A stretch of 42,093 bases of DNA, taken from Planctomycetota bacterium (GTDB lineage Bacteria; Planctomycetota; Phycisphaerae; Sedimentisphaerales; Anaerobacaceae). Made by a program: the position numbers and the translations under genes. Location: NCBI GenBank assembly GCA_030605475.1, contig JAUWIG010000031.1, positions 1-42,093 of the forward strand, in the 5' to 3' direction. Under the pieces are notes generated by a model that was not told the origin of the DNA, made no database searches, and saw nothing but the letters and a program-made list of their open reading frames with translations. Shown here piece by piece: positions 24,795 to 32,239 of the stretch (position 1 is the stretch's first letter; every line of letters begins with the position of its first letter).

Positions 24795-25031
24795 CTAGGG
24801 CAGTATATATACACCCCGTCTCAGACGTTTAATTTTTCCTTCATTTACCAAGTCTGTGAGGGCTCGCCTTACCCAACATTGATAACGAGGTTGGCCATCC
24901 GGTTTCCAAGGTTCTAGATGATAGCAAGTAACTCGTCGCGACCCTTTTATTTTGTTATATATATCGGATAGTGACATTTCATGTCCACTATTTTTATGCA
25001 TGATAGAGATAATTTCATCTTTCCAACTCAT
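24795..25031 (-). CDS. Small winged-helix (HARE-HTH-like) protein
   Basis: The 78-residue protein consists almost wholly of a winged-helix fold: WKDEIISIMHKNSGHEMSLSD, a second helix, then QCWVRRALTDLVNEGKIKRL with the wing RRGVYILP. This pattern (recognition helix VRRALTDL, wing KI.R..RGVY) is found in N-terminal domains of Mrr-type restriction enzymes and HARE-HTH proteins, here without a catalytic domain. It may regulate the FRG gene 121 bases downstream. The start ATG 25031 lies 12 bases after a short ORF built on repeat copy B. Confidence 0.72.
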   Translation of the reverse strand: MSWKDEIISIMHKNSGHEMSLSDIYNKIKGSRRVTCYHLEPWKPDGQPRYQCWVRRALTDLVNEGKIKRLRRGVYILP

Positions 25032-25064
25032 TTTACTCTGTAGCTAACCAAAAAATTCCATTTC

Positions 25065-25102
25065 TCTTTTATTAAATGATTCCGCGTGTGCAAACAAGTT
25101 GC
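25065..25102. repeat. 38-bp direct repeat, copy B
   Basis: Exact match to 23711-23748. On the minus strand it encodes the same MGNLFAHAESFNKR start (ORF 25044-25106, 20 residues), placed just before the winged-helix gene. The sequence beyond the 38 bp is related to copy A but carries extra bases (a CCCGCAAGAATGGGC hairpin). Confidence 0.85.
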
Positions 25103-25130
25103 CCATTCTTGCGGGCTACAAGATTGCATA

Positions 25131-26087
25131 TTATCTAAACTCAAGTCCAAAAATTTTCTTTAGATAATAAAGAAGATAGTAAAAATAAGGAAAAAGAGTT
25201 ATTACTAATAAGATTAGTTCGATTTTTTTAATATATGGAGGTTTATAATACAGATGAAAATATAAAGGCAAAGAGATTCCAAATACTAATATAAATAATG
25301 CCACAAAGAAAGCCTCGGTAAGGCGGGTTTTGATTTTAAATCTATTTTCAAAAAAATTCAGCTTGTGTGATTTCTCATTTAATTCCGGGATAATCTGGGT
25401 TTCTAAAAATTGAACTTGTGCGAAAAAATCAGCTACAAATCGTGGAAAATTAAATCTGAACCCTTGTTCCCCAGCCTTTTTGGCAGAGATCGCATCATAC
25501 TCCGATATGAGTTTAGTAAATCCATCACCCTTAGTTCGCCAGAGCCAGGAAAGGTGGGAATTTAAACGGATAATATCTTGGTGCCACTCTGGTGTATATT
25601 CTTTTCTTATAATATTGGATACCCCTGAAGGTTTTCCTTCTTTGTCTAGAGGTCGTTCGCAATAGGGATATATGTAAGTTAGTACCGTTATTATCCCTAG
25701 CAAGTCCTCAGCAGATTCAATTATAGTTTTTTCTATGTAGCCTTCGCCCATACCAGGAGGAGTTTGTGGGCATTTCTTGACAAGTTCTAACTGCCACATA
25801 ACAGAAGAAAGCTCCCATAATTTCTTCTCAATATTCAAATGATTTAACGTATTATCCTTAAAGTAGTCTTCTAATTCAAAATTTAGTGGGTAGCAAACCT
25901 GATCAGACATTTCACGGGCGACTTTTACTCTTAGATCGCTCATCTGTTCTTTCAGATTGCTTACCGTCTGATATGAATAAAAGAAGAACACAATCAACAC
26001 AGCAAAAATAATGCTTAATATTGTTGCATGAATCCCAGGAAGTATCGGCAAAATCGAGTTGTCCATAATTGATTTACCTTTCGTCAT
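25131..26087 (-). CDS. Hypothetical membrane protein with N- and C-terminal TM helices
   Basis: The 318-residue protein is counted from ATG 26087 (AGGAAG about 10 bases upstream); a TTG at 26117 and an ATG at 26066 are alternatives. A transmembrane helix near the N-terminus (HATILSIIFAVLIVFFFYSY) is followed by a soluble helical region of about 200 residues and two C-terminal helices (FFVALFILVFGISLPLYFHL and ELILLVITLFPYFYYLLYYL). No family is recognised. The topology (TM, large loop, TM hairpin) recalls sensor or effector proteins of accessory loci, but no motif supports a function. It is A+T-rich like its neighbours. Confidence 0.7.
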   Translation of the reverse strand: MTKGKSIMDNSILPILPGIHATILSIIFAVLIVFFFYSYQTVSNLKEQMSDLRVKVAREMSDQVCYPLNFELEDYFKDNTLNHLNIEKKLWELSSVMWQLELVKKCPQTPPGMGEGYIEKTIIESAEDLLGIITVLTYIYPYCERPLDKEGKPSGVSNIIRKEYTPEWHQDIIRLNSHLSWLWRTKGDGFTKLISEYDAISAKKAGEQGFRFNFPRFVADFFAQVQFLETQIIPELNEKSHKLNFFENRFKIKTRLTEAFFVALFILVFGISLPLYFHLYYKPPYIKKIELILLVITLFPYFYYLLYYLKKIFGLEFR

Positions 26088-26115
26088 AACTATATTTCTT
26101 CCTATATCCTTAATC

Positions 26116-26214
26116 AATAATCAATTATCCTGCCGCCCCAGTTGCTTTTGCCAACACGTGAGCAGTAAGTTATTGCTTATCGTTGGAGTTCTACCATTTT
26201 AAAAGATCAGGGGC
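26116..26214 (-). repeat. Dispersed element of about 97 bp, copy 1 (inverted relative to 39150-39246)
   Basis: Read on the minus strand, this matches 39150-39246. The first 53 bases agree at about 46 positions, including CTGATCTTTTAAAATGG. After a short gapped stretch, the last 31 bases (ending ATTGATTATT) agree at about 25. It immediately precedes the 25131-26087 gene. Confidence 0.75.
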
Positions 26215-26771
26215 ATGCATATTATTAATCTATTGCTTACAAATATATTAAGTTCTAACTCTCTCGAACTCAGCTTATTGGGGGAAGCTATCTTCAAAGC
26301 GTTCTGGCGAGGCACCGCAATTCCCACAGCAAATACAATACATATAAAAGCTAATTCCGTCAACCAAATATTAACAACTAAACGACAACTCTCTCGGACA
26401 GAATTCGTATCTCGTATCTCGTGAAGCGTATCTCGCACTAAAAACTCAAAACTAAAGACTCAAAACTAAAGCGTGCCCACAGGGCAAGCTGGCGAGACAC
26501 CACTCCCAAACCATACAATAATCAAAATTTTTTAATCCGTCAAACCAAAACCAGCCCCGCTGGACTTCCCTAACGCTACACGCTATACGCTATTTTATTG
26601 CTTTTATCTGAAAAAACCTTTGACGTTGTGAACTTCCTTGCAATAAAATCGTATAAAATGTACTTAAATCATTTTTTATTATAGAAAAACAAAGGTTATC
26701 AATAGTAACTTCGTAGTTGTTCTTCTATGAACTACGAACTCATAACCACGAACTAAATCGGGAGATTAAAA
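26215..26771. other. Spacer before htrA with word repeats and promoter
   Basis: No credible gene is seen. 26391-26473 holds CGTATCTCGTATCTCG-type words and two tandem ACTCAAAACTAAAG units. 26571-26592 holds CGCTACACGCTATACGC words. The last 150 bases contain the htrA promoter and a GAACTACGAACTCAT word run. Confidence 0.6.
26620..26649 (+). promoter_or_regulatory. Probable htrA promoter
   Basis: TTGACG (26620-26625), an 18-base spacer and TAAAAT (26644-26649), with a second TATAAA directly after, about 120 bases before the htrA start. Confidence 0.5.
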
Positions 26772-28265
26772 ATGCATATTTTCAATTTCAGACAGAACAA
26801 AACAATCTGGTCCTATCGTGTAATTTCAACTTTCCTTATACTCTTATTCTTTATTACTCCGCTGCCGGCCCCCGCACAGGATACAAACAGCATCGACACC
26901 CTGCGCCAGATGGGCAAAGCCTTCGCCCAAATAGCCGAAAAGGCCTCCCCCGCAGTAGTAGGCATAAAGGCAGAAAAGACCGTCACGCAGGACTACCCAA
27001 CAATACGCGACTGGCCGTTCGGCGACCCCTTTGACCCATTTGAAGATGACCTCTTCGACTATTTCTTCCGCCGCCGCTCCCCCCGCCGACGCTCACCCCA
27101 GCCAAGAGCTCGACAACTTGCCAAGGGCTCCGGCTTTATTATCTCTGCCAATGGCTATATCCTCACAAACAATCATCTCGTCGGTGAAGCCGACGAAGAT
27201 GGAGTTACCGTAACCCTCGCAGATGGACGCGAGCTTACCGCAAAAATTATCGGAACAGACCCCGATTCTGAAGTCGCTGTCGTAAAAATCGATGCCGATA
27301 ACCTGCCCATCCTCGAACTGGCAGACTCCGGCGCCCTTGAGGTCGGTGAATGGGTCATTGCTATCGGCAACCCCTTCGGCCTGAGCCACACCGTCACAGC
27401 CGGCATAGTAAGTGCAAAAGGCCGAAGTGGTGTAGGCTTGACCACCTATGAAGACTTCATCCAGACCGATGCCGCCATAAACCCCGGCAACTCAGGCGGG
27501 CCTCTGTTAAACCTCAATGGAAAAGTAGTCGGCATTAACACCGCTATCATCAGTCGCAGCGGCGGCAATATGGGCATCGGCTTTGCAATCCCTATCAATA
27601 TGGCCAAAGCCGTCTATGACCAGCTTGTTGACAGTGGAACCGTCATCCGAGGCTATCTCGGCGTTGCTATCCAGTCGTTAACTCCCCAATTAGCCGATTC
27701 TTTCAGCTTAAAAGATGCCAAAGGTGTTCTCATCTCCGAGGTTAATGAGGGTTCTGCCGCTGAAAAGGCCGGACTAAAGCAGGGCGATATAGTAGTCGAA
27801 TTTGAAGGACAGCCGATTGAAAAAGTCAACGTCCTGCAGAACCGCGTCGCAATGCTAAAACCCGGCACGAAGGCAAAAATAGTCGTGCTACGGGACGGGG
27901 AACGAAAAACTTTTACCGTTAAACTCGGCAAACGCCCAACACCAGCCCAAATCGCCAAGGCCCGGTCGGATACACTCGAGCAATTAGGCCTTATCGTGCA
28001 AAACCTCACCGACGACCTGGCCGAACGCCTCGGCTATCAGGGCCTGACCGGCGTTGTCGCCACACGCGCCGAGCCCGGCTCAACTGCCGCACTTGCCGGT
28101 ATCACGCCAGGAACACTAATTATGGAAGTAAATCGAAAGCCTGTCAAAAACACGAAGGACTTTAATGAAGCGATAGAAAAGGCCGCCGAGCAAGGTACTG
28201 TCCTGCTCTTAATCAGGAATGAACGCTACACCCGCTTCGTCGTACTGACACTGCCTAAAAAATAA
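26772..28265 (+). CDS. HtrA/DegP-type periplasmic serine protease
   Basis: The 497-residue protein has a signal peptide (TFLILLFFITPLPAPAQ), a trypsin-like protease domain and two PDZ domains (about 290-380 and 395-495). The LA-type loop is rich in Phe/Asp/Pro and Arg (PFDPFEDDLFDYFFRRR). Catalytic residues: H135 in NNHLV and S241 in NPGNSGGPL. The acidic residue position, normally Asp in D(I/L/V)A(L/V), is Glu here (DSEVAVVKI, E167). The family degrades or refolds damaged envelope proteins. It is monocistronic, with GGGAG before the ATG, and converges with purM. The Glu is a conservative change; whether activity is kept is unknown. Confidence 0.93.
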   Translation: MHIFNFRQNKTIWSYRVISTFLILLFFITPLPAPAQDTNSIDTLRQMGKAFAQIAEKASPAVVGIKAEKTVTQDYPTIRDWPFGDPFDPFEDDLFDYFFRRRSPRRRSPQPRARQLAKGSGFIISANGYILTNNHLVGEADEDGVTVTLADGRELTAKIIGTDPDSEVAVVKIDADNLPILELADSGALEVGEWVIAIGNPFGLSHTVTAGIVSAKGRSGVGLTTYEDFIQTDAAINPGNSGGPLLNLNGKVVGINTAIISRSGGNMGIGFAIPINMAKAVYDQLVDSGTVIRGYLGVAIQSLTPQLADSFSLKDAKGVLISEVNEGSAAEKAGLKQGDIVVEFEGQPIEKVNVLQNRVAMLKPGTKAKIVVLRDGERKTFTVKLGKRPTPAQIAKARSDTLEQLGLIVQNLTDDLAERLGYQGLTGVVATRAEPGSTAALAGITPGTLIMEVNRKPVKNTKDFNEAIEKAAEQGTVLLLIRNERYTRFVVLTLPKK

Positions 28266-28347
28266 ACACCCAAAAGATAGACTTATTTTTCAGGCAGGAA
28301 AATTTGTCCCCAGGCTCCCTTCTTGCTGCTTATTGCAGGGTGCTTCT

Positions 28348-29415
28348 CTATTTGAGAACTACCTTGCCGGTCCCCGTCGTTATTCTGCCTATCCCGTAAA
28401 CCTGCTCGCCGTAACGCGAAAGCTTCTTCGCTATCGAATTGGCGAAATCCTCAGCCACTATCAGCACGAATCCTATCCCCATATTGAAGACTCTGAACAT
28501 CTCGGTCTCTTTAACAGGGCCTTTTCTTTGCAGAAATGCAAATATCTTATGTTTGGGCCAGCTCGATTTTTTCATCACGGCGTTGCAATCTCTCGGCAGC
28601 ACCCGCGAAATATTTCCCGGAAGACCGCCACCGGTAATATGTGCCATCCCGTGAACGATTCGTTTGACCTTATATTGCGATAACAGTTTTACTATTGACC
28701 GAACGTAAATTCGCGTCGGCTCTAACAGCACACCACCCAGCGCGATGTCGTCGAGCTCACTCAACGCATCGGCCATTTTCAGCCCGGCTTTCTTAAAGCA
28801 GATATTGCGAACAAGCGAATACCCATTACTGTGCAGTCCGCTTGAGGCCAGCCCGAGAATTACGTCGCCTTTTCTAATATTCTTGCCCGTGATGATTTTT
28901 TTCCGCTCGACCACTCCAACGGCGAATCCTGCCATATCGAAATCGCCTTTGCTGTAGATATCGGGCATTTCAGCAGTTTCACCCCCTATCAGGGCACAAT
29001 CGGCTAACCGACAGCCAGAGGCGATACCCTTTACCATCTCAGCTACTATCTTCGGCTCCAGCTTATTCACTCCCAGATAATCCAGAAAAAACAACGGCTC
29101 AGCACCCTGAACAAGCATATCATTTACGCACATTGCCACCACGTCGATGCCAACGGTGTCGAATCTTTTTGCCGTAGTTGCGAGCTTAACCTTGCTGCCA
29201 ACTGAATCTGTGCAGGCGACAAGGACCGGGTTTTTGTAGTTTCTCTTAAAGATTTTTTCATCATAGTCCAGCCGAAACAGCCCTGCGAAACCGCCCTTTA
29301 GCTCCATAACTCTCGGACCGAATGTGCTGGTAACGTAGGAATAGATTTGCTCGGCGCTTTCGTCGCCGGCATCAATGCTTACGCCGGACTGCTCATAGCT
29401 GATGTATTTACTCAT
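28348..29415 (-). CDS. purM: Phosphoribosylformylglycinamidine cyclo-ligase (AIR synthetase)
   Basis: The 355-residue enzyme closes the imidazole ring in purine synthesis (FGAM + ATP to AIR). Evidence: the N-terminal YEQSGVSIDAGDES, the LVACTDSVGSKVKLA substrate loop, IDVVAMCVNDMLVQGAEPLFFLDY, CALIGGETAEMPDIY and HITGGGLPGNISRVLP, all in family order and with normal length. AGGA precedes ATG 29415. Upstream on the same strand are an S23-type gene and then purF. Purine genes therefore cluster here but are interrupted by the small gene. Confidence 0.95.
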   Translation of the reverse strand: MSKYISYEQSGVSIDAGDESAEQIYSYVTSTFGPRVMELKGGFAGLFRLDYDEKIFKRNYKNPVLVACTDSVGSKVKLATTAKRFDTVGIDVVAMCVNDMLVQGAEPLFFLDYLGVNKLEPKIVAEMVKGIASGCRLADCALIGGETAEMPDIYSKGDFDMAGFAVGVVERKKIITGKNIRKGDVILGLASSGLHSNGYSLVRNICFKKAGLKMADALSELDDIALGGVLLEPTRIYVRSIVKLLSQYKVKRIVHGMAHITGGGLPGNISRVLPRDCNAVMKKSSWPKHKIFAFLQRKGPVKETEMFRVFNMGIGFVLIVAEDFANSIAKKLSRYGEQVYGIGRITTGTGKVVLK

Positions 29416-29426
29416 GTTCTCTATCC

Positions 29427-29451
29427 TTGATGCTCGGCTCTCGGTACTCGG
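29427..29451. repeat. 'CTCGG' word repeat between purM and the S23-type gene
   Basis: The run TTGATGCTCGGCTCTCGG continues with TACTCGG. On the minus strand it reads CCGAGTACCGAGAGCCGAGCATCAA, i.e. the same words as the repeat on the other side of the S23-type gene, in inverted orientation. Confidence 0.6.
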
Positions 29452-29453
29452 TT

Positions 29454-29837
29454 TTAGATACTTGTTTTGCGATTGTTATCTACTGACTTAATAAAATTGT
29501 TTATCATTCTGCCGAGATGATCATATTCTTCGTGAAAATATTCATACTGCTCTTTATCATCGAGTGATTTAGTCGCATATAATGTATTTAAATGGTCCAT
29601 AGTTTCATCACAGGATGCTAAAGAGGAAGTAAGGAATTTGATAAATTCCCGTTTGTATCTGCGCCTTCCAAAACCTTCTACTATATTACTCTTGGTAGAC
29701 TTGCTTGACTTTCTTATTTGGCTGCCTTCTTCGTACATTTCAAATTTTGGCAGCGTTAAGATCATTTGGTGAATGTCTATGGCTAATCTATGGGCCTTCT
29801 TATAAATATCCAAGTCTCTATAACTCTGATATGCCAT
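29454..29837 (-). CDS. Four-helix-bundle protein (S23 / 23S rRNA intervening-sequence type)
   Basis: The 127-residue protein has the family pattern: [20 protein letters not shown], then [44 protein letters not shown] and [12 protein letters not shown]. Family members form pentameric four-helix bundles. They were first found encoded in 23S rRNA intervening sequences but are frequent as stand-alone genes. Their function is unknown. This copy is not near any rRNA: it separates purF from purM and is bracketed by inverted 'CGAG' word repeats, suggesting insertion into a purine operon. Confidence 0.88.
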   Translation of the reverse strand: MAYQSYRDLDIYKKAHRLAIDIHQMILTLPKFEMYEEGSQIRKSSKSTKSNIVEGFGRRRYKREFIKFLTSSLASCDETMDHLNTLYATKSLDDKEQYEYFHEEYDHLGRMINNFIKSVDNNRKTSI

Positions 29838-29853
29838 TTATTCTTACTTTACA

Positions 29854-29899
29854 CGAGCATCTACCATCGAGCATCTACCATCGAGCATCAAGCATCGAG
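29854..29899. repeat. 'CGAGCATCTACCAT' word repeat overlapping the purF 3' end
   Basis: Two tandem CGAGCATCTACCAT units are followed by CGAGCATCAAGCATCGAGG. The last units cover the purF stop (TGA, complement of 29888-29890) and encode its final residues. Confidence 0.7.
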
Positions 29900-31327
29900 G
29901 TCATCAAACATATGCATTTGATAGTGTTCCATAGCGAACTTGTTCACCGCAATATCTACTGGTATTTTGTATTTGCCATTCCAGCAGGCGGTGCAATAGT
30001 GCTCCGCAGCTCCGGATGCACAAGACAAAAGTCCTTCCAGCGACATATAACCCACACTGTCCACTTCAAGAAATTCTTTGATTTGTTCCAGATTGCGATT
30101 ATTTGCCAGCAGCTCTTCTTTAGTCGGGAAGTCCACGCCGTAAAAACAGGGATACCTAAGTGGCGGACAGCTGACTCGCATATGGATTTCTTTTGCACCT
30201 CCCTGGCGCAATGCCCTAATCTTGCCTCTCGTGGTTGTCCCGCGAACTATTGAATCGTCCACCACTACGATTCGTTTTCCCTTCACAGCTTCTTTTACAA
30301 CCGCCAGTTTAAGTTTGACCTCCAGCTCTCTTAATTTCTGGTTCGGCGAGATAAATGTTCTGCCGACATAGTGACTCCTGACCAGTCCCATATCGAAAGG
30401 TAGTTTACTTTGCTCTGCATATCCTACTGCCGCCGATGTCCCCGAGTCCGGTATGGGTATTACAAGGTCAGCATCAGCCGGCTGCTCTATTGCCAACCGC
30501 CTTCCGAGCTTCTTTCTAAACTCGTGCACATTTTCACCAAAAAAGAAACTGTTTTGCTTCGCGAAATAAATAAGCTCGAAGGTACAGTGGGCCGGCGTGA
30601 CAGTGCCAGGCTCAATGAAAAATCTGCTGCTCAATCCGTTTTTATCCAACGTAACGATTTCGCCGGGTTCGACTTCACGAACAAATTTCGCCCCTACGGC
30701 GTCGAAAGCACAGGTCTCGCTGGCAACGATAAAGGTGCCTTTTTCGGTCTGCCCGATGCACAAGGGATGAATGCCGTAAGGGTCCCGGGCCGCCTCAATG
30801 CGGTCGGCAAACAAAAACAGCAGACAATACGCTCCCTGCAGATGATTTAAAACGTGTACCAGCTGGTCGGGATTGCTGACGTGGGTCGGCTTGGCAAGCA
30901 AATGAGTAATTACTTCGGTATCGCTTGTGGATTTGAAGATACTGCCGTATGCCTCATACTCATCCCGCAAAAGTTGCGCGTTTATAAGATTGCCGTTATG
31001 GGCCACTGCCACCTGCCCGCGGGAGTACTCACTCAAAAGTGGCTGGTTGTTAATGGGTATGCTGGAACCTGTAGTCGAATACCGCACGTGACCGATGGTC
31101 ATCGGATTGGCCAATTTCTCCAATAGGCCCGAACCGCTGCGGAAAACCCTCCCTACCGTGCCCATACCAGTGTGACACCGGATGGATTCACCGTCACTGG
31201 AGGCGATTCCTGCCGATTCCTGTCCGCGGTGTTGAAGACTGTATAAGCCAAAATAGGTCTTTTGAACCGCGTCAGGGTCACCAAAAATGCCGAAAAGACC
31301 GCAGTTTTCCTTTTTTTCTAAAGCCAT
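29888..31327 (-). CDS. purF: Amidophosphoribosyltransferase
   Basis: The 479-residue enzyme makes 5-phosphoribosylamine from PRPP and glutamine, the first step of purine synthesis. The N-terminal glutaminase starts at C9 (ENCGLFGIFGD) after a short propeptide, which suggests cleavage to expose the Cys. LYSLQHRGQESAGIA and YGIHPLCIG follow. The PRPP loop is VVVDDSIVRGTTTRG. Cysteines in AHCTFELIYF, RVSCPPLRYPCFYG and HYCTACW fit the [4Fe-4S] ligands of the Bacillus-type enzyme. The end (FDDLDA) is encoded by the low-complexity repeat. A promoter-like site lies upstream at 31399-31427. Confidence 0.95.
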   Translation of the reverse strand: MALEKKENCGLFGIFGDPDAVQKTYFGLYSLQHRGQESAGIASSDGESIRCHTGMGTVGRVFRSGSGLLEKLANPMTIGHVRYSTTGSSIPINNQPLLSEYSRGQVAVAHNGNLINAQLLRDEYEAYGSIFKSTSDTEVITHLLAKPTHVSNPDQLVHVLNHLQGAYCLLFLFADRIEAARDPYGIHPLCIGQTEKGTFIVASETCAFDAVGAKFVREVEPGEIVTLDKNGLSSRFFIEPGTVTPAHCTFELIYFAKQNSFFFGENVHEFRKKLGRRLAIEQPADADLVIPIPDSGTSAAVGYAEQSKLPFDMGLVRSHYVGRTFISPNQKLRELEVKLKLAVVKEAVKGKRIVVVDDSIVRGTTTRGKIRALRQGGAKEIHMRVSCPPLRYPCFYGVDFPTKEELLANNRNLEQIKEFLEVDSVGYMSLEGLLSCASGAAEHYCTACWNGKYKIPVDIAVNKFAMEHYQMHMFDDLDA

Positions 31328-31398
31328 TTAAACAAACCCTCGCATCTTGTATTAGGTATATCGTATAGCGCTCTACGCACCGCTCACGCCAAAAACGT

Positions 31399-31427
31399 AG
31401 TTTAGTGAATTGACCAAACCAAGTCAA
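31399..31427 (-). promoter_or_regulatory. Probable purF promoter
   Basis: On the minus strand TTGACT (complement of 31422-31427), 17 bases, TAAACT (complement of 31399-31404), about 75 bases before the purF ATG. No purine riboswitch fold is recognisable in the short leader. Confidence 0.5.
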
Positions 31428-31430
31428 ACA

Positions 31431-31462
31431 CCGTTAGAAATTTTCCCTTTTTTCTAACGGGG
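31431..31462. repeat. CCCCGTTAGAAA hairpin repeat, copy 2
   Basis: The arms CCGTTAGAAA (31431-31440) and TTTCTAACGGGG (31451-31462) surround a short T/C-rich loop. The right arm includes the stop codon of the thioesterase gene (TAG, complement of 31454-31456). It may work as a terminator for that gene. Confidence 0.8.
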
Positions 31463-31873
31463 CTCAGAATACATAAATTCGGGTATTCGACGAACTTTGC
31501 CCTCCGCATCAACACAGGCCAGTATGCTCGAACCCTCAGCCAGGATTACACCATCACAGCAGCGAGTAAGTTTATAGGTGTGCTCAATCTTACTGGCGGT
31601 TACGCCTGAGCAGCTCGTTTCCAATTGCAGTTTCTCATCATACTTAGCAGGCTTGCAATACTTTATGCACAGCTCAGCAATGACAAAGGACACACCTGAC
31701 TCTTCAAGTTTTTTGTAAGCCAGACCGTTAGCACGCAGAAGCTCTGTGCGTCCCATCTCAAACCAAACCGGATAAACGCTGTGATGAACCACCCCGCCCT
31801 GGTCGGTTTCAGAGTAGCGGGCCGCAACAGTTATCGTATGGCTCTGAATAGTCATCCGCTTGGGAAAATCCAT
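31454..31873 (-). CDS. YbgC/FadM-like acyl-CoA thioesterase (hotdog fold)
   Basis: The 139-residue 4HBT-family protein has the active-site block ARYSETDQGGVVHHSVYPVWFEMGR, with the catalytic Asp in TDQGGVVHH, followed by the hot-dog helix ELLRANGLAYKKLEE. Likely hydrolyses short or medium acyl-CoA, or is tied to envelope (Tol-Pal) physiology as YbgC is; the substrate is not predictable. An internal Met (MTIQSHTIT) is an alternative start. Its stop lies within a hairpin repeat, and purF follows 126 bases later on the same strand. Confidence 0.85.
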   Translation of the reverse strand: MDFPKRMTIQSHTITVAARYSETDQGGVVHHSVYPVWFEMGRTELLRANGLAYKKLEESGVSFVIAELCIKYCKPAKYDEKLQLETSCSGVTASKIEHTYKLTRCCDGVILAEGSSILACVDAEGKVRRIPEFMYSEPR

Positions 31874-32123
31874 TACGCACCATAAATTAAAGGCTAACAG
31901 CTAAAAAATAACAGAAAAACCAACATTTGCAAGGAGATTCCCAAAACGCGACCGTCCACATTTTGCGAAAATTACAAAATGGGGTCCCGATAAATAGCAT
32001 CTGAGGCCCTTAAGACTTAGCCGGTAAAAAACTTATCCCGATGCGCCGGGATTCGGGCTAATCGAGCAATATGCCGGTTAAACAAAGCTGGAAATATCGA
32101 AAACCAAAGTGAAAAAATAAAAC

Positions 32124-32152
32124 ATTGACTTGTTCGCTTTTCAGTGAAATAA
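32124..32152 (+). promoter_or_regulatory. Possible promoter of the SurA-like gene
   Basis: TTGACT (32124-32129), 17 bases, AATAAT (32147-32152). The hairpin repeat at 32187 would then lie in the transcribed leader. Confidence 0.45.
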
Positions 32153-32186
32153 TGGCCTATCTACGAAAAATCTTTAACGTTTTAAG

Positions 32187-32215
32187 CCCCGTTAGAAGTT
32201 CCGCTTCTAACGGGG
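32187..32215. repeat. CCCCGTTAGAAG hairpin repeat, copy 3
   Basis: Perfect 12-bp arms CCCCGTTAGAAG (32187-32198) and CTTCTAACGGGG (32204-32215) with loop TTCCG. It ends 24 bases before the ATG of the SurA-like gene and could influence its translation or transcription. Confidence 0.85.
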
Positions 32216-32239
32216 TAAGCCTATGAAAGGACAAAAATT

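Larger units (their letters stand above)
31874..32239. other. 366-base spacer with inverted repeats before the SurA-like gene
   Basis: No gene is seen. It contains GCCGG...CCGG and ATCCCG/CGGGAT complementary segments (about 32016-32078) of unknown meaning, then a promoter-like site and hairpin repeat copy 3. Confidence 0.5.

Noticed and set aside
23642-26087. Integron cassettes with attC sites
   Set aside because: The same-strand gene plus repeat layout is suggestive, but the 38-bp repeats lack clear RYYYAAC/GTTRRRY core pairs and no integrase is present.
26199-26438. 79-residue minus and 69-residue plus ORFs before htrA
   Set aside because: They overlap each other and include word repeats (CTCGTATCTCG). 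No start signal or domain is seen.
29454-29837. 23S rRNA intervening sequence
   Set aside because: The S23-type gene is present but no rRNA sequence flanks it; neighbours are purF and purM.
31328-31453. Purine or PRPP riboswitch before purF
   Set aside because: The leader is short and the only structure is the dispersed hairpin repeat; no known riboswitch core is visible.
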